Made by a program: the position numbers and the translations under genes | Shown: one piece after another, positions 48,055-64,000 of the stretch | Position numbering within the stretch: position 1 is the first letter of the stretch | Layout: each line of letters starts with the position of its first letter | Source of the DNA: Diploscapter coronatus | Lineage: Eukaryota > Nematoda > Chromadorea > Rhabditida > Rhabditidae | Assembly: GCA_964036155.1 (NCBI GenBank) | Contig: OZ038422.1 | Span: 69,773,201-69,837,200 of the forward strand | Length of the DNA stretch: 64,000 bases | Direction: 5' to 3' | Notes under the pieces: generated by a model | Told to the model about the DNA's origin: nothing | Database searches by the model: none | The model's input: only the letters and a program-made list of their open reading frames with translations

Positions 48055-51000
48055 TTAATTGTGATTTTCGTCTCTTTTGACGGGGAGTCGAGGCTGTTTG
48101 AATCCGTTGGGAGTGCCCGGAGTGGAGGACACAAACCTGGGAATGGCCGAGGGAGGCAGGGAGGGTCGCTCTTGCCGAACTTGCTTGGAGACCTTCTCCT
48201 GACGCTCGCTGAACACCTTCACTCCGTTCTGCACCAGACCCAGTGTGGAGACCATCGCCAGAGAAGGACGAGAGAAATACGGATCAGCGGGAATCTGAAA
48301 AAGGATATGAATTACTACTAAGACTGATTTTTAAAAAATATATATATCTTTTTTCGACACCTGAACATAAGTGATGAGCTTGTCAAATTATAGCAAATCA
48401 AGGAAATAGTTGGGCGTAATTTTGTGGATACAAAGGGAAGAAAAATGAGTAAAACTTTCAACATATTTTAGCAAAAATCGAAATATGATGCAAAATTGAT
48501 ATTTTTTAAACTATCCAGTCGCTGTGATATGTTCTAACATTTCATCTCGATTTTCAAAATGCAAAATATTTGAAGATGAGCTTTGTCGCGAACGAATAAT
48601 CAAAATACACAGGAGAACACCTACGAAATGTCCCTTCTTGAGCGAGTCGACGTTGGCACTCGAGTTGATGAACTCCTTGTCGATGTCCGTATGCGGGCCG
48701 TGCTGACCGTGCTGACGAGCCGCTCTGGACTGATGATGACGGGCGGAGCCAGGAGCAGGCAGGGAGGGCTTGGCGAATTGGCTGAGTGAGGCTGATACTG
48801 AGGGACTCGAGGAGTAGGATGAAGGCAGCGCGGGTTTGCGGAAGACGACGCCATTGGAAGCGAATGAAGGAGGGGGCGGCATCAGAACGGGAGAAGGCAC
48901 TCGGGGAGGCAGCTGGGACACTGAGGACGAGACTGTTGAGGGTGGGGAGATACGACGGTGAGGACGCGACTGAAAACAGAGGAATGGTTGGGGGAGGGTT
49001 GAAAAGCGGGTTTTACAAATAAATATCGGTTTGGTCGATAGTTTCTTTTCGCTTTTCGAATAAAATTCCATGTTCCTTACTCAAAAGGGAAACAGCTATA
49101 AGAACTTTTTGATAATAGTCAGAATCAAGATGGAATATTTTTAAAAAAAAATGGAAGAATAAAAAGTAGTTATTGATAGGTCGACTAATTTCAAGGACGA
49201 CTCGCGATTTTCATTAGAGATGGATATAATTTTGGATTGATTCGAACAAGTTTGTAGATATTTTGAATACAATTTTAAAAATTGTCAAATTCCATTCATC
49301 TCTGATCTTCATCCTGCATATGCAGAAAATTTTCTCAAAGTTATTTTTCTAATTCGATATTAACTCTTTTCTTAAGATTCCTCGGATTTCTCCTTCCAAA
49401 TTCATAAATAGAAACAAGAGGTCATGAGAAAGTCTGCTTACCTCAACAAAGTGCTGGCTGTCGTAGGACACGACCGTGGTAGTGACCGTCGCAAATGAAG
49501 ACGAAGGCGGACTTGCGGAGGTCGGGCCGAATGGGGTTGGCAGGGAGACTATGGATGAAGCAAAGGCGGCATTGAGAAGTGGGGCTGCAGGCAGAACAGG
49601 TGGGGAAGAAGAGAGCTCGACTATTAGGGGAGGAGGGGAGGGCACTCGCACTGGGGAGGCTGTAGACGAGGCTGGTGGGGTGGAGCACTCCGTGCTCAGC
49701 TGGGTGTAGACTATCCGCGTCTCTCCCACGATCGCTGAGCCTGGAGTCGAATAGGGAGTCGTCTGAAAGAATGCCAATTCTTTGCAACTTTCTACTGAGA
49801 CTTAATGCATCTCTCTTCATAAATTGATATTTTACACTTTTAGCAATATGAAAAATCACGTCAGCTAGAAATTTTACAAGAAGACGTAATCTATACAAGA
49901 ATGGCAAAACTATAGCTCGGTTTTCATCTAAGGTCGATTCGAAACTATCTTGTAGTCCAAATTTTCACTTGGAATAATCAGTTTCATAATCCATGTATCT
50001 TTCATGAACTAGTCTAAAGGGGATTGCAGCATTGGAAAATTTTTGTCCCATTATGAAAAGAGCCTATCTCTCGAGATTATGATAAAAAAAATAAGGTCAA
50101 TTTTGCTCAACTATGTATGAAAATAGTAATTGACAAATCTCTCGAATTTTCAAAACAAAAAGAAAATGTCCAACCTCATTAGTCTTTGGAGGTTTCTGTG
50201 CGACAGGAGTGAGTGGCTCAGGCGGAATGACCACATCAGGCTCTGCAGACTTGGGTTCCTTGAAGACAGAAGTGTCGATTAGCGGGTATTTGGTCTGTGG
50301 AGGCGAGAATTCGCCGTAATCCGGACAATTGTTGGATGTCTCGGTCAGAGGCATTCTGAAAGAACATAGTTTGCCAAATTTAATGTTGCAGATTGAAAGT
50401 ATATCTTGGATAAGAAGTGCTCTATTTTGACAAAACTCCTCCTAGTTAGCGCCCAAATCAGATAAAGTTTACAAAATAAAGATGATATATATAACGCAAA
50501 ATGTGTTTATAGCAAATTATTGTTCGAATAACAAATCAAATTTAGACCCTCCAAACACTGCCCTATTCTATGACGGCAGAAGAATCCTTTCGCCTCCATT
50601 TTCTTTGCACTATTTCTAGTTAGGATGGGAGAAATAGTACGGAAAAATGGAGGAATAAGGCTTATCTGTCGTTAAGGTTCAGGACACATTGCCAAATGTT
50701 TTTAAAATATACCCTACCTCAATCTAGGAATGCAGCTGCTAGATCTGCATTTGGTCAATTCCAAGCTGCTCAACTTCTTCTCTGCAATCGAGCTGTCGAT
50801 GTGCTGCTGTCCCCCTGCGCCTGTCCCGTTGGCTCCGTTGCCTGCCTGACTCGTCACGTATGGATTCGAAGGGACTCCAATCCAGTTCGCGTTTTCGATC
50901 AGCATCCGCAGCACCGCTATCTTCTGCGACAACTCCTCTTTCTTCATCGCTAGCAAATCCTCCTGGAACGAAAGTGTTTTACTTTTTCCGTAAAAATTAG

Positions 51001-53147
51001 TATTTTTGGAGGATTTGAAAATGTTGGAAAAACAACTTTCAGGTAATGACTTCTTGTAAAGATCACAAGTTTGTTTTCTTTAGTTTTAGTTAAATTTTTA
51101 TTTGCAAAATGCATCACCTTTTCAAAATACGTAATAAATTAACTTTTCGAAAAGCCTTGAAAGTCGTTGTCAAATTAAAATTTCATAAGAAAAGAAGCAC
51201 ACCTGAGAGCCCCTTCTGTTCTCGCGTCTTCTCTTCTCCCGTGCAACGTCGTCGTTGAAAATGACACAGGCGAGCACAGTCGCGAAATTCTCGGGAGTCA
51301 TCTGGTGGTTGACCGAGTGCAGGGACAACTGTAAATGTTATTGTCATTCGTCAGTTCATTATTCATTTAACTCACATTGTACAGATGCCTCATGATGAAC
51401 CCGAGAGTGCCTACGTGTGGCAGCGACATCGACTCGAGTTTCTTTCGCTTGTCTTTGTCCGACTGCTGCAGCACTTCGAAGGCCGACGAGAATTCGGCTT
51501 GAGAAATCTGCAAGACAAAACTTCAATTCAGTAAAGCAAAAGTTATGAATAATGCATATTTAAAATTGTAAAATTATTGATTTGAGATTTTTATTAATCA
51601 GTCTAGATAAAATTTGTAGATCGTCATCACTCAATTTTATGCTTTAGTCGATAACATTTCAGTAAAATCAAGTCATAAAGCTTTTCAAAGTAATGCAGTG
51701 CTACATGTGTTTGTGTCAATGTAATTTCCTAAAATATTCATTCACTTACAGGTGTCTTCTTTTGTGCCAAAGCGAATAGATTTCTGCAGACAGAAGGAGA
51801 ATCGATGAGAGGTCGCTGAAATTACTACTTTTCAGAAAACAAGTAGAATTATGTTTTCTTTTCAATAACCAAAATGATAGATAGTTCAGACACCTTTCTG
51901 TAACTTTCAAAAGTATATACCTTGAGCTCCCTAAGGAACCGTTTGACGAGAGTGCAGACATCGTGAACAGAGAATTCGGGTGGAATTTTCTGCCGACCCA
52001 TGAAGAGGGCCTGAGAAATATACAAATTCAAAAATAAACAATAGAGAAGGAACCGACATAAGTGTTGATGCTGTTGATTCTTCCTGAGTTGCCCTCCTTT
52101 CGAAAGATGCCTTCCGTGTACTTTCCCTGCCGACTGATTATGTTGAACGCGTTCACCAGAAATCTGAAGCTCAATATTTTAATTGCTGAATTACGATGAC
52201 GAATTTCATACTGTGGGACCTCCCGCAGCGTGACTTTCGTGTATCCTCCAATCGTGATCAGCACTTCGAGATCGATCGTGATCGAGATCACCTCAAATAT
52301 AATTAGCTTCATCACTGCAACACCTCAAGTCTTATCAACCTGGCATATTTTATATCACCTGCAAATTTTTAGTGAAAATCTATCAAGCTTGTCGTGAACT
52401 CATTGACTCGTCCAAGCGAAAAATTCCTTGAGAAGTATGATTTCAACGCTTCGCTTTCGAATACGAATTTAGATCCGAGATTTAAAAGATTAAAAAAGAA
52501 TCAAATCACGCCATCTATAAATGGAAATATGCAAGATTTTTTTTTTTATAAGTATTCTCTTTCACTTGTAATATTTTGCCTAATAACTTTTTCAGAAAAT
52601 GTTGATTCTTTAACGCCAGAAATGCTTTCGCAATTATTTTTCTGCTCGTTCTCTGGCGAACTGTAAATATTTGCAGAAACCTCTAATGCAAAGAAACAAA
52701 TTGACTCACTTCACCGAGTCTGATCTCCTTGTTGAGTGCCTGTGGACTGCTTAGGGGAGGAGGCCGACTTTTGCCTGGCTTAATTTCCAGAACGCGGAAC
52801 TCGCCACAGCCAGATGTGGAGGCTATTGAACCCTGCAATGGGGTACAGCTCAAAATATCATCGCTCAGTTTATGAGTAAGACCAAATTGCTTTCGCTATG
52901 TCTGTATTTGTTTGCACAAGGTCAAACTCAAACAGATTCCGAAGTGTATTCATAGATTTGTTGCTCAGCAAAGTCCAGAAAGAAAGTAATATCTGACTCA
53001 CGAGAGAATATGTGCTCATCCTTCTGCTCTGCCTGCCCTCAGAGATGTTCTCCTTGCCCTGTTCCAGCTGCCGATCGAACAGAGAACCGTCTTTTCTGCG
53101 GGGCAGAAGTCGGACGCAGTCAGCACGAATTGATTGCCAAATGCTGT
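48055..53147 (-). CDS. RhoGAP-domain protein (ARHGAP11/19-like)
   Basis: Exons (minus): 53002-53147, 52710-52832, 52212-52291, 52058-52163, 51921-52010, 51750-51815, 51376-51507, 51203-51328, 50718-50962, 50175-50355, 49442-49762, 48625-48969, 48055-48294, in phase for about 733 residues. A RhoGAP domain (PF00620) spans exons 3-8: VPQFLVNAFNIISRQGKYTEG, IFRKEGNSGRIN with the arginine finger, PPEFSVHDVCTLVKRFLREL, and HSVNHQMTPENFATVLACV. It should stimulate GTP hydrolysis by Rho-family GTPases. The C-terminal half is long, Ser/Pro-rich and probably disordered with many SP and TP sites. The first listed exon enters mid-codon, so a 5' exon is missing; an ATG at 53019 could be an internal start, and an exon around 53460-53500 is possible but out of phase. 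The third exon could instead start at 52314. Confidence 0.82.
49215..49304. repeat. 90-bp hAT-type MITE with 8-bp duplication
   Basis: It begins TAGAGATGGATATAATTT and ends CATTCATCTCTG (reverse complement CAGAGATGAATG). The flanks ATTTTCAT (49207-49214) and ATCTTCAT (49305-49312) match at seven of eight positions. It lies in an intron of the RhoGAP gene. Confidence 0.6.
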
Positions 53148-55911
53148 CTGAATGGGAAAGAACTGAACGATGAATGACCAGTACGAAATGTGAGGGAGAA
53201 GATGAGGAAAATGCGTTGAAATGGCTGAAGTGTCAAATGGGAAAGAGGAGAACTTGGCTAACTAAAAATAACTGCAGACAGGGGAATTGGAATGGGGGGA
53301 TACGAGATGAGGATTGCCAGTCACTACGTCAGAGAGAGAGGGAGGGAGGAACAGCTGTGAGTTGCAGGAAAAAAGAAGAATTTGAGGGGATCATACAGAA
53401 GCAGAAGGAAAAGTGGTCAGCAGACCGGAGGCGAAAAGACGAATTGATGCAGTAACTGTTCCGTTCTTACCACAACACACTCCGCTCCCACTTTCATCGC
53501 CACTCAACCAGCACTGACAATGCGAACGCGGAATGTGACAATGCCAGTGTTTTTCATCAATGGAAGAAAATAAAAAAGGAAAGGGAAAATAAGAATAGGT
53601 TGTAGAAGAAGTGATGGGCAAGTTGACAAGTTACTGGAAAGCGGGTGGAAATAGATGAAAGGGGGAAAGCTGAAATGCACGAAAGGAAACGATTCAGAGA
53701 TTGCACACAAGGAATGGAGAATGAGTGAGAGATCGAGATTGGGACTGAATTTCTGCAGGGCTGGGAGTGAGTCATGGCAATGACTGATTGACTGTACGGG
53801 GAGAAGGAACACACTTGAGGCGCTTGAGAGATGGATCGAAATGTGGAAATAGAAGAATACAACTACAACGACGACAATGGAAATGAATATCGATTGATCG
53901 GCTGAATGACGGAAACAATGATTGAAGCCAATTGCATCGATGGGGAACTGGCAAAGTGGATGAAGCAGAGGGTGGTGCGAAACGAAAGATCGACCGATAA
54001 ACGCAAGCTGAGAAAAAAATAATGAAAAAAAAAACATAAAAGAGAAGCGAATTTCAAAATTTAAAAGATGGCGGAACTACGATTACGTACTTTTGGCATT
54101 TAGTCATCTGCAAATTTCTCTATATCTAATGGCCGCTTTATCGCTGTCTCGTAGTTGATTTTACGGTTTTTGGCATTGCTGAGTGCTGAGTGGAATGGGG
54201 GAAAGTGAACAATGAGCTAATGACTGAAGTAGAGAAAAAGACCGTGAAGAGACAGGTAGAGATGGAGAGTGGAAGTGACTAAACGATGGAATGCAAGGAA
54301 GGGGCTATAAAATGAAGAGAGAAGTCGAAAGAGGGCAGATAAGAACGAATACTGAAAAAGCTTGTAAATGATTGGAGAGGAGTCGAATCAGTAGAAAATG
54401 GTTGAATTATCCAATCAGACAAACAAACAAGCGAGTCATCACAACTGTAGGAGGAAAGGGAACTCGTTCGAATGGCCAAGATAAAGGAACAGATCAATTC
54501 GAATCGATAGCCTAACCCCTCTCACCCAGTCAAATCCAACTCCCTCCTCCTTCCTGCCCATTCAAAATTGGCGCCTCAAATAAGCGTCTCTCTACGTTTA
54601 CATTCTCTAGTCCACATGCCCCACAGACATTCTGTTTCGCTGTAAATAAATCATTTTGAATCTCATTCTGAGAATTTATATTTGAGATCTTTACATTATA
54701 TAACCAAAAAATTACAATTTATATACTTAGATAGATGATGAATGAACGAAGATAATCTTATATTTACATGTTTTATGTCAACTGTTTCGACTCCAATTAC
54801 CGGCTTAAATTTTTATTTTCCTCATCTAATAAGGGACAATTGAAAGAAAAACAGATCGAATAAAGAAGTAATATGATCACGAAAATAAACAGGGGAAAAC
54901 AACAACAAATAAAATCGAATTTGAATGATGAATGATGAACGATGAACGATCGACTTCTCCTTCTCTATTTGAGAGGAATCATTTGAAAACAATGTGGAAA
55001 AGCTGAACACGATGATGATAATTCTGTGAGTAGATGATTAACGAATTAATGAGAAATGATGATTAGGAGAATAAGCAGCCGACTAACGTTTCGACAATGA
55101 TTAAAACTAACAGATCTAGAAAATTAGTGGGCTGTTTGAAATGATTCTCTACACTGTAGCAGGACAATTTTCTTAGGGTTATTTTAAGTCAAACAAAACA
55201 GAAAATAAGCTAAGAACACGTTAAAACATTAGATTAAAAAGCTAACTTCATCTGATAAATAAAATGAACTTTTCATACATAAAATAATTAGCTAGTTATA
55301 GCCTAATTATTGAATAAAAATAACTTCTCCGTCAAAATTATCACGAGTTTTTACAAAGCATTTTTATAGTAATTATTAATGCTGAGAAGAATTGATCTAA
55401 GAATGATTACTTTCTGAACGAGATGTGAAAAGAGATAACTATCAAGACTTCGAAATAATGAAGACACAAAATGCTACAGAAAAATTCTGAAAAGTGTCTT
55501 ACTTTCACTTCGAAGCCTTGATATAAACATATTTTTGCGATGATTTTCATATTTAATATGATGAATGATAACAATCAGAGATGTAAACTACCCACCTGTT
55601 ATTGTACAGTAGCCGGTTTTAGTTAAATGGAATCAACGGGAAATGGGAAATTGGAAAGGAAATTCAAATGATCAATGGTGATTGTTGTGGGCTGAGCTCA
55701 CTCAGAGAGGATTTGGATTTACGAGCTACCTTTTTAATTTTTTTTTTAATTTAATCCAAAATCCTCACTTGGTAAATCTGTAAATAAAGGATAAAATGTA
55801 CAGAGTTGGTTGGATGAGTGAATGGGACAAGAAGCGAGTGGAGGAATCAAATAAATTCCTGCCTTATTGATTGCTGATGGATTCTGCATCGTCATTCAGT
55901 CATTCAGCCTT
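53148..55911. other. 2.8-kb intergenic region between the RhoGAP and poly(A) polymerase genes
   Basis: From about 53200 to 54500 the + strand is purine-rich, which is CT-rich on the sense strand of the RhoGAP gene and resembles the leaders of other genes here. The long minus-strand frame at 53504-54037 follows this bias (Ser/Phe/Leu/Pro-rich) and is not taken as a gene. 54600-55900 is AT-rich and probably contains the poly(A) polymerase 3' UTR. Confidence 0.5.
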
Positions 55912-62763
<6,852 letters not shown>

Positions 62764-63161
62764 TCCTCAAAATAAGACAATACTATGGAGGGGAAACGAA
62801 AATCAAGCGAAAAATGACGGACAATACTGATAAAATTGATCAAAATGCGTCAGCTCATCTACCTGCATGGCGCGCGTTGAACGTTCTTAGCAATAGAGCA
62901 ATTGCGCGCACAGATGCAATCCACCTTACGACACTTTGCGGACTCTTACAATGCTTTGCTCCTCTGTCCTCCACTCTCTCTCCCCATTATCGATCGGTCC
63001 CTCTCGTCCACTGCGTCTCTCTTTCCTTCCTCCTTCGTCCAATTGCCACTTGGCTGTCCCCATTCTGCGGTTGCATTCATCAATTCTCGCCCATTTATCC
63101 AGCTCATTTCTTCATTTTCAGCTTCATTTCCACTTCTGTCTTGCATCGACAAATCGATAAC
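62764..63161. promoter_or_regulatory. divergent (bidirectional) promoter interval
   Basis: The start codons of poly(A) polymerase (minus, 62763) and the Gly/Met-rich protein (plus, 63162) are only 398 bp apart and diverge. 62960-63160 is CT-rich on the + strand, as expected for the leader of the + gene. A frame open from 62754 into the + gene is in frame with its ATG but reads through this leader and is not used. Promoter function is inferred from the arrangement; no TATA box is evident. Confidence 0.5.
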
Positions 63162-63875
63162 ATGGCTGGAGGTGGTACTGCAATCGGACCCGATGGAAAG
63201 GTACGCAACGAGAACAAATTAATGAAAGGAGCAGTTTCCCCGAATTTTCAAAAAAGTCTAGAAATGGAAGAATTCTCAAAAAAAACTCTAGAACTCGAAA
63301 GTTTTTGGCAAAACGCTGGTGAAAATAGCCAAGAGTACTTGCCAAAACAAGTGTTTGTCGGATGTCTACGAAAAAATTGGCAACCGAGAAATGACGGGAT
63401 GACATGGGCTATCTTTTCCTACAATATTTTCCACGCCCCCCATTCCTAACTATAGCTCTCGTCATCACGTCATTTCAAAATTGCTGAAAACTCGAATTAT
63501 CGATTCTCTTTAAAAATTCGTCCAGTTTCGACGTGAATTCATTTCAGCCCATCAAGAAAGAAACCAGCAAAAAGGACAACAAACCCCCGACCAAGGAGAA
63601 GAAACGCGAGAGGGACTCCAAGGTGAACATCGATCGACTATTGACTTCCTTCTCTAATAATCGACATTTGCAGCGGAACGATCGTCGCGGAATGGCCCCA
63701 TACCCTCCGATGCGTCCGCTGATCGGTCGCGGTGCGCACGAATACGGCGGCGGACCGATGCGAGGGCCTATGATGAGCGGAATGGGGATGGGGATGATGA
63801 GACCTGCGCCAGGCATGGGCAGTATGATGGGAAGGCCGATGGACATGGGAATGAGACCCTCGATGGACATGAGAG
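63162..63875 (+). CDS. Gly/Met-rich basic protein, 5' part (continues beyond window)
   Basis: Exons 63162-63200, 63548-63622 and 63673-63875 join in phase. The start MAGGGTAIGPDGK is followed by a Lys/Glu-rich stretch (KKETSKKDNKPPTKEKKRER) and then a Gly/Met/Arg/Pro-rich tail (GGGPMRGPMMSGMGMGMM). The 50-nt segment 63623-63672 (GTGAAC...TTGCAG) is treated as an intron. A donor GTAAGA follows 63875, and the remaining exons lie past the window end. The composition suggests a disordered RNA-associated protein, and the divergent pairing with poly(A) polymerase is compatible with that, but there is no domain to prove it. Confidence 0.6.
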
Positions 63876-64000
63876 GTAAGAAGGGTTAAAAATAGGGCGA
63901 GTTTTGAGAATGAAATTTGAAAAGTTCAAGTTATGCGAAATATATAGTATGGAAAAAGCCCTATATTTCCCTACCATTCCTCACCCTATTTCACATGGAT

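Noticed and set aside
48786..49022. + strand frames opposite RhoGAP exons
   Set aside because: They are antisense shadows of the Ser/Pro-rich RhoGAP exons.
53504..54037. 177-codon minus-strand open frame, Ser/Phe/Leu-rich
   Set aside because: It lies in a strand-biased pyrimidine tract, has no domain, no supporting splice partners, and the translation mirrors base composition.

Overview
This is eukaryotic nuclear DNA and almost certainly from a nematode. Genes are split by many short introns, often 43-50 nt, ending in TTTTCAG-like acceptors. The gene content is nematode-typed: a Hedgehog-related ground-like protein, a four-ShKT secreted protein, a CYP33-like P450 and a quiver-like Ly6 protein. 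I did not recognise the species. All gene models were joined by hand from open frames and splice phases, so exon ends are predictions.

Layout. 1-163: last exon of an unidentified + strand gene. 625-5779: ground-like gene (+). 5.8-10.7 kb: non-coding, CT-rich, with degenerate palindromic repeats and one miRNA-like hairpin. 10717-14557: F-box gene (+), convergent with the ShKT gene at 14953-16442 (-). 17356-19169: unrecognised two-pass membrane protein (-). 20135-22318: C11orf54/DUF1907 ester hydrolase (+). 22.6-27.4 kb: no gene seen. 27373-28899: Ly6/quiver-like GPI protein (+). 30480-34110: SOCS4/5-type SOCS with an unexpected N-terminal membrane segment (+). 35117-42810: 21-exon gene for an unrecognised 1140-residue, probably nuclear, protein (+). 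44619-47536: CYP (+). 48055-53147: RhoGAP protein (-). 55912-62763: canonical poly(A) polymerase (-). 63162 onwards: start of a Gly/Met-rich protein (+), divergent from poly(A) polymerase across about 400 bp.

The genes do not form one pathway. Signalling (ground-like, SOCS, Ly6, RhoGAP), detoxification (CYP), protein turnover (F-box, SOCS) and mRNA 3' processing (poly(A) polymerase) sit side by side, as is usual in nematode genomes.

Recurrent structure. Short non-coding elements starting CAGGG or CAGGC with inverted ends, several flanked by 8-bp direct duplications, look like hAT-type MITEs; a TA-flanked element looks like a Tc1/mariner MITE. Gene upstream regions are CT-rich on the sense strand of the gene they precede. 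No CRISPR array, rRNA, convincing tRNA gene, plasmid or viral gene was seen.
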